In this document: positions 43,388 to 52,024 of the stretch, piece by piece | How positions within the stretch are numbered: position 1 is the stretch's first letter | Layout of the letters: every line of letters begins with the position of its first letter | Source of the DNA: CAYRWR01 sp964537555 | GTDB lineage: Bacteria; Spirochaetota; Brevinematia; Brevinematales; CAYRWR01 | Length of the DNA stretch: 64,000 bases | Direction: 5' to 3' | Assembly: GCA_964537555.1 (NCBI GenBank) | Contig: CAZIAD010000004.1 | Coordinates: forward strand, 62,001-126,000 | Program-made: the position numbers and the translations under genes | Notes under the pieces: model-generated | Database searches by the model: none | The model's input: the letters and a program-made list of their open reading frames with translations, nothing else | What the model was told of the DNA's origin: nothing

Positions 43388-45111
43388 TAGTTAAAATAAG
43401 CTCTTTTCTCTCTCTTAAGGTCAGTCAGATCAATAGTGTCCTGATCTATGTCACAGATACAATATTAGCCTGGCTATTACCCCTTTTACTGGCATTTTAT
43501 CTTATTCTAAAAGACCTGGCCCATTTTATTCAAACCGCTGGCCTTAGTTTAGTCCCCTTATGGATAGATCAATGGAGTACCTGGTCTCACCAGGGCATTA
43601 GCGCAGTACGTCTGCAGCAGGCCTGGTTATTACCGGCTGTACTGGCTGTTGTGGCTTTGCCGCTTTTATTCCGTTTATTTTTCCTTATTGGCCATTTTAA
43701 AGCACAGGCCCTGCATATTAAGGCTGCCTGGTCCCGCTTTGTATTCGGGTTTAAAGTATTATTTACCCGGGATTTTTACCAGCGCCTGTTTCAGAGACTG
43801 GATGCACTGTTTGCCAATCTGATTTATAACCTGCTGGCCCTGATCTGGGAATGGGCTTCTACTATCTCTTTTATCCGGGATAATGAGGAGATAAAAAAGG
43901 TTTTCAGTGATTTCTGGACCCGGATCCGTCAGGGCATCGACCCGCTGGTCAAATGGGTGCGTCTCAGGGTAAAAGCAGTGGAAAAAGACCTTTCCAGCCA
44001 GGTCCTGTTTTCCCTTATGGATGAAGCCCGGGAAACCGATGAGGCCAGTCCGGTTCATCAGGAACTACAGGCTATCTTTAAGGCCTACAGCAGTGAGATA
44101 CTGAGTATCGAGACAGTGAAGAACCAGGTGGAAGAGTGTGTAGGCCGATGGCAAAAAGGCCTCATCTCCGGAATGCTTATCACCGGTTATCATGGGAATG
44201 GAAAATCCAGCCTCTTAAAAAGTATTCATGAGAGATTTCAGGATCAGCATAGCGTACATTATCTGTTTTTACAGAGAGGACAGGATCTGTGGCAGGATAC
44301 CCTGATCAGTTCCCTCCGGGAATTATCCTTTGAACAACTGGAGAATCATCCCCCCGTAATGATCATTCTGGACAATCTGGAACTCCTGTTTAGCCAGATG
44401 CCGGGCGGGTTTACAGTGATACGGGAATTCATCCTGCTGGTGGAAAGGACCAAGAGTAAAATATTGTGGATAGTAAGTGCGGGCGGGGTATTCACCCAGT
44501 TTTATTCCCGTATCAGTTCTCTTCAGGCGGTATTTCCTTATTTCAGGGATCTGTCTCTCTTAAACAGCAAAGACGTGGCCCGTACTGTTCAGGCCAACCT
44601 GGACCGTTCAGACTATAAATTTCAGTATATCCCTGATAAAAAGCTATATAAGGATCTCAAAAGCAGGGAGAAACGAAAAGAAGCCAGCGGGCAGGATTTT
44701 CAGGCCCTGGTCCGGGAAGAGTTTTTCAGCAGGCTGTACAGCCGCGGCCTGAACAATCTCAACTTCTATCATTTTTACTTCCTGCGCAGTATCAGGCATG
44801 CCACTGAAAAACAGGTGTTTATTGATATGCCTCAGTTTCTGGAATTACAGGATATAGAAGAATTACCTCAGGCTGATCTGTTTATCCTTCAGGCTATATT
44901 TATCCATAATGTGCTCTCCAAGGAAGACCTGATGCAGATCCTGTCCCTGAACTCCGATCAGGCATCTCTGAGCCTGTCCCTGCTCTATGAAAAGAACCTG
45001 ATCAAAAAAACCAGCACCGGATTTACCATCAATCCGCCCCTCTATCCCCAGTTATTCCAGCTTCTGCGGCGTAAAAACCTGCTGAATTTTATAGATGAGA
45101 GGAGGGTGTAA
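43384..45111 (+). CDS. Membrane-anchored STAND-like P-loop ATPase
   Basis: The 575-residue protein has two N-terminal membrane regions (TILAWLLPLLLAFYLILKDL and PAVLAVVALPLLFRLFFLIG), a long amphipathic linker, then a P-loop ATPase: Walker A GYHGNGKSS at 268-276 (K274), Walker B VMIILDNLELLF with D330 and E333, and a sensor-like ILWIVSAGG. The DxxE Walker B spacing is of the STAND/MNS type rather than classical AAA+. A C-terminal winged-helix-like segment (FIHNVLSKEDLMQILSL, SLSLLYEKNLIKKTSTGF) follows. It begins by overlapping the upstream gene by four bases and ends immediately before the MscS gene. I know of no characterised homologue; it may regulate the channel. Confidence 0.75.
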   Translation: MIVKISSFLSLKVSQINSVLIYVTDTILAWLLPLLLAFYLILKDLAHFIQTAGLSLVPLWIDQWSTWSHQGISAVRLQQAWLLPAVLAVVALPLLFRLFFLIGHFKAQALHIKAAWSRFVFGFKVLFTRDFYQRLFQRLDALFANLIYNLLALIWEWASTISFIRDNEEIKKVFSDFWTRIRQGIDPLVKWVRLRVKAVEKDLSSQVLFSLMDEARETDEASPVHQELQAIFKAYSSEILSIETVKNQVEECVGRWQKGLISGMLITGYHGNGKSSLLKSIHERFQDQHSVHYLFLQRGQDLWQDTLISSLRELSFEQLENHPPVMIILDNLELLFSQMPGGFTVIREFILLVERTKSKILWIVSAGGVFTQFYSRISSLQAVFPYFRDLSLLNSKDVARTVQANLDRSDYKFQYIPDKKLYKDLKSREKRKEASGQDFQALVREEFFSRLYSRGLNNLNFYHFYFLRSIRHATEKQVFIDMPQFLELQDIEELPQADLFILQAIFIHNVLSKEDLMQILSLNSDQASLSLSLLYEKNLIKKTSTGFTINPPLYPQLFQLLRRKNLLNFIDERRV

Positions 45112-45948
45112 ATGACCAATACCAATGAGATCATCACCAATGCCCTCAGCACTACTGCGGAACAGGCCAGCCGTTTTAATATGGATGTATTTATTAAGAT
45201 CACTATTATTACTGCAGTAGTGATAATAGGAACCCGTTTGCTGAGATTATACCTGAACCGGCTGGCTGAAAAATACGCCAACAAGCGTATCGTCATTAAA
45301 AACCTCATTCCCCTGTCTAATCTGCTCATCTACATCGGGGGCGTCTTATTCGTGATTCTGGGTATTCTGAGAGTTCCTTCCAGTGTTCTTTTGACTCTGG
45401 GAGTCTCTGCCGGGGTGGCCATAGGTTTTGCCACCCAGAACCTCCTGGCCAATATTTTTTCCGGGCTGGTTATCATCTTTACCCGGCCTTTTAACATCGG
45501 GGATAAGATCGAAGTAGGAAATTACTATGGAGAAGTCACAGATATCAGCCTCCTGAGGATTCAGCTCCAGACCCCTGATGACTCCGCTATAAATATCCCG
45601 TCAAAATCTTTCCTGGAGCAGAGCCTGTCCAATACCAATAGCGGGGCCCTGGATTGCCAGGTAGTCACGGAATTTATCCTTCCCGGAGATATTGATATTG
45701 AGAAAGTGAAAAGTATAGCCTGGGAGGCAGTACATTGTTCACCCTATACCTATCTTAAAAAACCGGTAGTTATCATCTTTAAAGATGAATACAACCGGGT
45801 CTCGCTGGTGAAAATGAAAGTTAAGTCTTATGTCTATGACCATCGTTATGAGTTTGCCTACAGTTCTGATCTGGTAAAACGTATCAAAAAAGTGATCAAT
45901 CAGGAACAACTGATTAGCCGCGATTTTTATTATCACCAGCCGGATTAA
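45112..45948 (+). CDS. MscS-family mechanosensitive channel (operon copy)
   Basis: The 278-residue protein starts directly after the ATPase stop with no gap. Three membrane helices lead to the pore helix and the MscS beta domain: VSAGVAIGFATQNLLANIF, GLVIIFTRPFNIGDKIEVGN, then GEVTDISLLRIQLQTPDDS and INIPSKSFLEQSL. The pore helix shows the usual G/A pattern. Channel opening under membrane tension releases osmolytes. This copy is likely to work with the ATPase encoded before it. Its stop codon is shared with the convergent second mscS gene (45945-45948). Confidence 0.9.
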   Translation: MTNTNEIITNALSTTAEQASRFNMDVFIKITIITAVVIIGTRLLRLYLNRLAEKYANKRIVIKNLIPLSNLLIYIGGVLFVILGILRVPSSVLLTLGVSAGVAIGFATQNLLANIFSGLVIIFTRPFNIGDKIEVGNYYGEVTDISLLRIQLQTPDDSAINIPSKSFLEQSLSNTNSGALDCQVVTEFILPGDIDIEKVKSIAWEAVHCSPYTYLKKPVVIIFKDEYNRVSLVKMKVKSYVYDHRYEFAYSSDLVKRIKKVINQEQLISRDFYYHQPD

Positions 45949-46796
45949 TCCTTAGGGCCTCTGCCATTGATGTTGACATTTATAGTCTCATAAGGCAGAT
46001 CAATATTATTCTTCAGCATCATGTTATAAATATGCTCTGTCAATAAATTCCGTAATTCTATGTGTTTCCTCTCATCTTTGATCCACACCATGAATACCAG
46101 GCTCAGATTATAGTCATTCATGCTTTTCAGTATCAGTTGGGGGCCCGGTTCTGATAAAAAGACTTCATTTTCAGGAAGGGAGCTACATATAAGATCCCTT
46201 AGATCCTGAATATTGACCAGGGGGCCTACTGTAAATTCGATATCCAGACGCAGATGAGGGAAATTAGTATAGGAAGCCACCGCTGAGTTGACTATCTGAG
46301 AATTAGGGATAGACAGTATCTTTCCATCCACAGTCAGTATTCGGGTAGAACGCATGGTGATCTCTGTAACGGTACCATATTTTCCCGCGATCTCAATCAG
46401 ATCATCGATCACAAAAGGTCGGTCCCAGAAGATAAATATACCTGATATAATATTGGATAGGGCATCTTTGGCCGCAAATCCCAGAGTCAGGCCGGCTACC
46501 CCCAGGCTGGCCAGAATAGAACCGGTGTCAATCCCGATCTGGCTCAGAGAAGTGATCAGGCCAATGATGATCAGCAGGTATTTTAATGTGGTCATTATAA
46601 AACTCTTTATAGTTTTGTCCACACTTACTTTTTTAAAGATCAGGCTCAGAGTCTTTTTTACAAAGAGCCATATTATGATGAAAATACTGAAGGTAATAGT
46701 GAAGATCAAAATATTGGGAATGAATGTGTCGATCAGGTATTTTCCGGTATTCTGCAGGGAAAATAAGGACTGCAGTCGGGCCATTAAAGTTTCCAT
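45945..46796 (-). CDS. MscS-family mechanosensitive channel (second copy)
   Basis: The 283-residue protein has MscS topology: three membrane helices, then SLGVAGLTLGFAAKDALSNI, GIFIFWDRPFVIDDLIEIAG, GTVTEITMRSTRILTVDGK and ILSIPNSQIVNSAV. This is closer to classical MscS (the TRILTVDGK and IPNSQI pattern) than the neighbouring copy, so the two look like distant homologues rather than a recent tandem duplicate. It is convergent, with the stop codons overlapping, and has its own ribosome site (GAGGAGA) upstream. Confidence 0.9.
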   Translation of the reverse strand: METLMARLQSLFSLQNTGKYLIDTFIPNILIFTITFSIFIIIWLFVKKTLSLIFKKVSVDKTIKSFIMTTLKYLLIIIGLITSLSQIGIDTGSILASLGVAGLTLGFAAKDALSNIISGIFIFWDRPFVIDDLIEIAGKYGTVTEITMRSTRILTVDGKILSIPNSQIVNSAVASYTNFPHLRLDIEFTVGPLVNIQDLRDLICSSLPENEVFLSEPGPQLILKSMNDYNLSLVFMVWIKDERKHIELRNLLTEHIYNMMLKNNIDLPYETINVNINGRGPKD

Positions 46797-46836
46797 GATG
46801 TTCTCCTCTCTAATTTTAAAATAAAACAGTGAAATC

Positions 46837-47583
46837 TTATTCTTCCAGGTTCAGGATAATCCCTTCTTTTTTAACAGTATCCAGGGGCATGTTCAGGAGA
46901 CGTCCGGACATCTCATCATCTCGGCGCGCCTTCTTAAACAATCTGACCAGCACTACAGCTCCGATGATGAGCAGGGGAATATTCACCAGCAAGGCGGGAG
47001 CCAGGCCCCATTCCGGTATAGCAAAGAGTACGAAATCATAAAGTCCATGTATAAGTACTGCCAGGGCCAGCCCGGTCAGGATGTGGGCAGATTGCTTGTC
47101 TTCATCAAAGCGGGCTTTTCCGATAAAATACCCCATTATACCTGAGGCAATGGCATGCATGGGGACAGCGGTAAAAGCCCGGATCAAGGCTACTGAGATC
47201 CCCCCGTTCATGGTGTAGAGGATATTTTCCAGGCAGGCAAAACCCATACTGGCCACCACGGCGTACATAATACCGTCCGTCATTTCATCAAATGCGGGAT
47301 AAGCCCTGCGTCGCACTACCCATAATTTCATGCTTTCTTCTACCAGTCCGGCGATGACAAAGGCCCTGATGAAATGCCCGGCCAGGGGTGATATTCGTAT
47401 GGCGTTATTTATGGCATCCAGGCCGCTGGACAATAAGGCGGTGGGAGCTGTGACCACTACCCCCAGGAAAAACACTTTCCATATCATGGACCGGGGTTCA
47501 GGCCGGGCCAGATCCATTTTGTGAAAATACCACATTATTAGTAAAGCCGGTATTATTGCCAGGGCAATGGGTAGGGCCATCAT
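46837..47583 (-). CDS. PrsW-family membrane protease
   Basis: The 248-residue membrane protein shows PrsW/CPBP-like signatures: DLARPEPRSMIWKVFFLGVV, VEESMKLWVVRRR (the EExxK motif), the DEMTDGIMYAVVASMGFACL segment with ENILY, and HAIASGIMGYFIGKARF, with LIHGLYDFVLF later. These give the glutamates and histidines thought to bind metal. In B. subtilis, PrsW cuts anti-sigma factor RsiW to release an ECF sigma factor; no anti-sigma gene is visible here. It is divergent from the P-II gene. Confidence 0.86.
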   Translation of the reverse strand: MMALPIALAIIPALLIMWYFHKMDLARPEPRSMIWKVFFLGVVVTAPTALLSSGLDAINNAIRISPLAGHFIRAFVIAGLVEESMKLWVVRRRAYPAFDEMTDGIMYAVVASMGFACLENILYTMNGGISVALIRAFTAVPMHAIASGIMGYFIGKARFDEDKQSAHILTGLALAVLIHGLYDFVLFAIPEWGLAPALLVNIPLLIIGAVVLVRLFKKARRDDEMSGRLLNMPLDTVKKEGIILNLEE

Positions 47584-47670
47584 TTAAGTCTCCTCTAGGG
47601 CATATCCTGATCACTCATTATAAGATGATTTTATTTATAAAGGCAACTAGTAGCCTAATCCGGTGTTTTT

Positions 47671-47699
47671 TTGATAAAAAGAAGATTTTGACCTATAAT
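47671..47699 (+). promoter_or_regulatory. Sigma-70-type promoter for the P-II gene
   Basis: TTGATA (47671-47676), 17-base spacer and perfect TATAAT (47694-47699), 24 bases before the ATG at 47723. GAGGAGA lies between. Confidence 0.68.
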
Positions 47700-47722
47700 T
47701 TTTCAATAACGAGGAGAACAAA

Positions 47723-48061
47723 ATGGTAAAGATAGACGCGATCATCCGTCCCAATAAACTGACTCCCCTCAAGAACGCTTTTACTGAGATCGGTATACAT
47801 GGTATGACAGTTTTTGAGGCAGGCGGATTCGGCAGGCAGAGAGGGCATGAAGAGATCTTCAGGGGACAGGAATACATGGTAGATCTGGTCCCAAAACTAC
47901 TGATCTCTGTAGTCACTACCGAAGAGATGATGGAAAATGTGCTTGATACCATTAAGATGGTCTGTTCGACCGGAGAAGTAGGTGATGGCAAGATATTCAT
48001 CTATGATGTCAAAGATGCCATCCGCATACGGACCTGGGAAAAAGGGGAAGCAGCCCTCTGA
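47723..48061 (+). CDS. P-II nitrogen regulatory protein
   Basis: P-II trimers sense ATP/ADP and 2-oxoglutarate and bind target proteins through the T-loop. The 112-residue protein aligns without gaps to GlnB/GlnK: KIDAIIRPNKL, the T-loop GFGRQRGHEEIFRGQEYMVD and the B-loop TGEVGDGKIFIYDV. The uridylylation tyrosine Y51 is present (GQEY); the nearby Y46 of E. coli GlnB is phenylalanine. Q39, K58 and the C-loop arginines are conserved. There is no amtB or glnA beside it, so the target is not evident. The gene ends two bases before a TPR protein gene. Confidence 0.93.
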   Translation: MVKIDAIIRPNKLTPLKNAFTEIGIHGMTVFEAGGFGRQRGHEEIFRGQEYMVDLVPKLLISVVTTEEMMENVLDTIKMVCSTGEVGDGKIFIYDVKDAIRIRTWEKGEAAL

Positions 48062-48063
48062 TC

Positions 48064-49449
48064 ATGATGAGTAAGGCACTTGGCAGCGCACTTATTTCTA
48101 TTATTCTCATTCTGGGTCTTACACAGTCTTTGCAAGCAGATGTCACTCAGTCGATCCAAAAGGCTGTAGCTCTATTTCCGGAACAGCCGGAGCAGTCTGT
48201 CAATATCCTGAAGGCCCATTATGAAGCCAGTCCTCAGGAATGGCTGCGTATCAAAAGCCTGCTGCTGGCAGGAGAGCATTATTCACTCTACCATTCTTTT
48301 TTAAAATCACTTAGCCCGGAATTAAAGGTATATCAGGAGTTAGTCCGGATGGATTTTCTCATGAGGGATCCGGATGCAGCTCTGGGCCATATTCAGGTCT
48401 TACTGAGCTGGACGGATCCTGCCGCTATCGGGAAGAGTTATTCTGAATACCTGATCCGTCCGGAGTTATCAGTCCGGTATACTCCTTATTTGACTAATAC
48501 CCAGTACCGCCAGATCATTGTCTGGGCATTTTTGTCCCAGAATAATGTGAGGGGCCTGGATACCATGTTATATAGTCCGGACTTTAGCCGGTACTATGAA
48601 AAACAGGAGGTCAGGGACTATATCCTGCGCAGCTGGTCCTACCGGAATAGAGATGTAGGGGATCTGCTCACCCGCTATCACCTGGAGTCTGATCCCGACC
48701 TGCAGCCCTTTCACCTGGTCTCACTGTATATGCGAGGGGATTATAGCGGCATGTTAAAAATCTCTACCCCTCAGAATAAAGAGCAATACAGTGCCCTGGA
48801 GATAGACTATCCCTATCTTCTATCCAGGGCCAGGTTTTTTCTGGGGCAGTATGATGAGTCTCAGCTGGCTTTGCAAAAGTGTTATTTCCCCTGGCGCTAT
48901 GATCTGGAAGCACTGAATATGATGAACATGATAGGCCTGTCCCAATGGGGAAAAGCCCGTCTCCGGCTCCGGCTGCTAAAGTCCCAGGATGAGCGGGAGT
49001 TTTTTGGTATATTCCTGGACCTGGTGCAGCATAAAACCAATGCCATTCCGGCCCAGCTGGAGCGCTATCATACTCAGGCTGCTATGGCCCGGTCTTATCA
49101 GCAGGAGGTGATGTTGATCACCTATACCTGGTATCAGGATATTAAAAGCCTGGATAAGGTTACAGAGCTCATCCGACAGGATATCCTGCAGAATTTTCAT
49201 TCGTATCCTGCAGAGCCTGAATTGGCAGGGCTGTATAGCGAATACAGGCAGCAAAAATATACCGCTGAATTTAGGGAAAATGTATTGTCTTCTTTTAGTA
49301 AATATCAGCAGGCGCTCATCCTGTCCGGCCAGGGCAAGAGGGATCAGGCCCAAGGAATACTCCTGTCGCTAATGGAAGATGAGCAGGCTTCCTCTCTGAT
49401 ACGATCTCTGGCTGTCTATCAGCTTAGGGATATCGATCAGGATCAGTGA
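48064..49449 (+). CDS. Exported TPR-like helical-repeat protein
   Basis: The 461-residue protein starts at ATG 48064 (a second ATG follows directly), two bases after the P-II stop. A signal peptide (ALISIILILGLTQSLQAD) is followed by helical repeats throughout, including VALFPEQPEQSVNILKAHYE and SRARFFLGQYDESQLALQKC, without a full TPR consensus. It is rich in Gln, Tyr and Leu. It is probably periplasmic. The short spacing to the P-II and MFS genes suggests one transcript, although the functional link is not clear. No family named. Confidence 0.68.
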   Translation: MMSKALGSALISIILILGLTQSLQADVTQSIQKAVALFPEQPEQSVNILKAHYEASPQEWLRIKSLLLAGEHYSLYHSFLKSLSPELKVYQELVRMDFLMRDPDAALGHIQVLLSWTDPAAIGKSYSEYLIRPELSVRYTPYLTNTQYRQIIVWAFLSQNNVRGLDTMLYSPDFSRYYEKQEVRDYILRSWSYRNRDVGDLLTRYHLESDPDLQPFHLVSLYMRGDYSGMLKISTPQNKEQYSALEIDYPYLLSRARFFLGQYDESQLALQKCYFPWRYDLEALNMMNMIGLSQWGKARLRLRLLKSQDEREFFGIFLDLVQHKTNAIPAQLERYHTQAAMARSYQQEVMLITYTWYQDIKSLDKVTELIRQDILQNFHSYPAEPELAGLYSEYRQQKYTAEFRENVLSSFSKYQQALILSGQGKRDQAQGILLSLMEDEQASSLIRSLAVYQLRDIDQDQ

Positions 49450-49450
49450 T

Positions 49451-50719
49451 ATGGGCTTTTATCATAAGAAAAATGCCTGGCTGCATATTCTGGATGGAGC
49501 CACCTTTTTTATCGGTACCAGTCTTTGCTCCTTTACTGTGATCATTCCTTCCTATGTCAGCCGCTATACCAGCAATGCTTTTTTACTGGCCCTGGTCCCT
49601 TTTTTACTGGAATTCGGGATGTATGGGATGCAGCCCGTGACTACTTTCCTGTTTAAAAACTCAGGCTCCCGGAACACTATTAAAATATATTTCTGGACTG
49701 AGTTTATTCACAGGCTTAGCTTTGTAGCGATCGCGCTATCTATATTTTTATTTGGGCATAATAAGAACCTGGCCCTGGCTTCTTTTTTTATCTTCTGGGC
49801 AGCATCCAATATAAGCTGGGGTATGGCTATACCTCATTGGGTGGATACCCTCAGCATTACAGTCCCTGATAAAGTCAGAGCGGTTTTCCTGGGGCAGAGA
49901 GAACTGATCTCCCGTCTGAGCGGAGTCCTGGCCTCACTGTCTATACCCTTTATTCTGAGTCTGGGAGTATTTCCTTATAATTATGGATATCTCTTTCTCA
50001 TTTCAGGGCTTTTATTTTCCTCTGGGGCACTCTTTTTCAGGAAGTTTGAGCCTCTCTATCCCTTTAAGGAAAGAAATCAGGGTATATCAGGCAGTTTCAG
50101 CCAGTTTTTAAAGACAGGCTTCAGGCGACTGTTCAGGCATAAGAGACTGCTTCCCTACCTCTATGCGATATGGGCCCTTACGATATCCCGGCTTACTTAT
50201 GCCTATTTTACCCCATATATCATGAAAAATATACTGCCACAGTACGGACCGGAACATCTGGACAGCCTGGTCAGCATCCTGAATACCACATTACTAATCT
50301 TTACCGCTTTTGCCGCATTTCTGACAGGAAAAGTGATCCATCATCTGGGCCACAGGATTGCCATAATTATGGGTGTGATCAGTATTATCTGTGCCAATGT
50401 CCTGGTACTGGGCTGGCATAGCCTGGCTGCGGCTGTTTTGGCCAATCTGTTCCTGGCCCTCTTCATGGGTAATACTTATATGGTATCTATCAATGTTATC
50501 ATGGACTTCAGCCATGCTGCAGAACGCTCTCGGACTACTGCCTTTAACAATGTGATCAATATTGTATTCATTCTGGGCTTCGGGATCATTGGATCGCTGA
50601 TAGCAGATCACTGGGGATATGGCGCGGCCTTATGGCTGGTAGTGGTGATAATGATGGCCATATTAGTGGCTGTAATATTCAGTAAAAGACTCTCTCACAG
50701 GAACAGGGAACCTGCATAA
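49451..50719 (+). CDS. Major facilitator superfamily transporter
   Basis: The 422-residue protein starts one base after the preceding stop. About 12 hydrophobic segments are visible, with a central loop (KFEPLYPFKERNQGISG). MFS features include a charged loop between helices 2 and 3 (KNSGSRNTIKIYF) and the equivalent later loop (LTGKVIHHLGHRIAIIMG). The signature resembles the UMF-type, permease-with-unknown-substrate group; the substrate cannot be deduced. It ends the P-II/TPR/MFS unit. Confidence 0.82.
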   Translation: MGFYHKKNAWLHILDGATFFIGTSLCSFTVIIPSYVSRYTSNAFLLALVPFLLEFGMYGMQPVTTFLFKNSGSRNTIKIYFWTEFIHRLSFVAIALSIFLFGHNKNLALASFFIFWAASNISWGMAIPHWVDTLSITVPDKVRAVFLGQRELISRLSGVLASLSIPFILSLGVFPYNYGYLFLISGLLFSSGALFFRKFEPLYPFKERNQGISGSFSQFLKTGFRRLFRHKRLLPYLYAIWALTISRLTYAYFTPYIMKNILPQYGPEHLDSLVSILNTTLLIFTAFAAFLTGKVIHHLGHRIAIIMGVISIICANVLVLGWHSLAAAVLANLFLALFMGNTYMVSINVIMDFSHAAERSRTTAFNNVINIVFILGFGIIGSLIADHWGYGAALWLVVVIMMAILVAVIFSKRLSHRNREPA

Positions 50720-50744
50720 AAAATAAAAAAAATGCCACTACTAA

Positions 50745-50773
50745 TTGCATTAAAATGAATTGAGTTCTACAAT
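50745..50773 (+). promoter_or_regulatory. Promoter-like site with the shared 16-base motif
   Basis: TTGCAT (50745-50750), 17-base spacer and TACAAT (50768-50773). The first 16 bases are identical to 21573-21588. It lies 38 bases before the kinase ATG. Confidence 0.55.
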
Positions 50774-50811
50774 TGGAAATAGAAATAGTTTTCAAAAAAT
50801 GGGAGCGGTTC

Positions 50812-51948
50812 ATGAGCGGATATTTTCCTCCGAAGGGAAGGTCTGATTCTGCGTCTATTAATGATGAGTTGAAGATTCTGGAACGTTCTCCGGTGGTTGA
50901 AGCCTTACTGGATTCTGTTTCCGGCTTATTGGCTATAGTGGATGAAAACCGCCAGATCATATCTGTAAATGATCAATTACTTAAAGATTTCGGTTTCGAG
51001 CAGTACAGGGACCTGTTGGGCCTGAGGCCGGGTGAAGCATTTAAGTGCATTCATTCCCATGATGATGCCCTGGGATGTGGCCATTCAGAGCACTGTCCCA
51101 GTTGCGGCCTGGCCCTATCCATAGTGCTGAGCGAATTAAGTGAACAGCCTGTGGAACGGATCTGTGCCCTTGATTCCGTGATGGGTAATGAAAATATATC
51201 CATGGCGATTAAAGTGCGGTCTCATCCTATCATGATAGAATCCCGGAGATTTTACCTCATCTTCTTGCAGGATATCAGCAAGAAGACCTTCTGGATTTCC
51301 ATGGAAAAGATCTTTATCCATGACCTGAATAATGTGCTTACCGCGCTCATGGGGACACTGGATCTCATGGAGGCTCAATTGCCGGAAATAGATCCCCACC
51401 AGCTAAAAAATGCCGGTACCATTGCCCGCCGTATCAAACAGGAAGTAGACCTGCAGCGCACATTTCTTTCCGATATCGATCATCACTGGTCGGTGGAAAA
51501 CAGCACGATCAGCCTTACAGGCCTGGCAGATGATCTGCGTAAGGTCTTTATGAAAAACCCTGCTGCTCATGATATCGTACTGGACATCCGGGATCCCGAA
51601 GATATCTGCATACAGTCTGATTATTCTCTGGTCATGAGAGTCTTATCCAATATGCTTATTAACGCTTTAGAAGCCAGTTCCAGGGGTTCATTTGTAAAAT
51701 TGTGGGTGGAATGCGAGGAAGACCAGGTCTTGTTTCATGTCTGGAATGAATCTTACATCCCTGTAGATATCCAGAAAAGGATTTTTCAGAAGCATTTTAG
51801 TTCCAAAAATGAAGAAGGGCATGGCCTGGGCACCTATTCCATGAAACTGCTGGGTGAAAAGATCCTCAAGGGTAAGGTATCATTTGTATCTGATCCGGAA
51901 GCGGGAACTACCTTTAGCTTTATTCTACCCATTCTCAAAGTATCCTGA
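50812..51948 (+). CDS. PAS-domain sensor histidine kinase
   Basis: The start is placed at ATG 50812 because an upstream start at 50773 lies in the promoter; 378 residues. The N-terminus has a PAS domain (about 30-140: DSVSGLLAIVDENRQIISVN) whose second half carries a cysteine cluster, ALGCGHSEHCPSCGLALS. The H-box FIHDLNNVLTALMGTLDLM gives H170 as the phosphoacceptor, and the ATPase domain has NMLINALEASSRGS (N-box) and GHGLGTYSMKLLGEKI (G-box). No transmembrane segment is seen, so it is cytoplasmic. No response regulator is adjacent; it precedes a sigma factor gene. Confidence 0.86.
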   Translation: MSGYFPPKGRSDSASINDELKILERSPVVEALLDSVSGLLAIVDENRQIISVNDQLLKDFGFEQYRDLLGLRPGEAFKCIHSHDDALGCGHSEHCPSCGLALSIVLSELSEQPVERICALDSVMGNENISMAIKVRSHPIMIESRRFYLIFLQDISKKTFWISMEKIFIHDLNNVLTALMGTLDLMEAQLPEIDPHQLKNAGTIARRIKQEVDLQRTFLSDIDHHWSVENSTISLTGLADDLRKVFMKNPAAHDIVLDIRDPEDICIQSDYSLVMRVLSNMLINALEASSRGSFVKLWVECEEDQVLFHVWNESYIPVDIQKRIFQKHFSSKNEEGHGLGTYSMKLLGEKILKGKVSFVSDPEAGTTFSFILPILKVS

Positions 51949-52024
51949 GCTACCACACATTATTAAAAAAAACAGGCTTTTATTGGAATTGTCAGTGCAT
52001 TTTTCCGATACAGGAAGTGGGAGG

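Noticed and set aside
47723..48061. Loss of the P-II uridylylation tyrosine
   Set aside because: At first EIFRG looked like loss of Y51, but counting residues puts Phe at position 46; Y51 is intact in GQEY.
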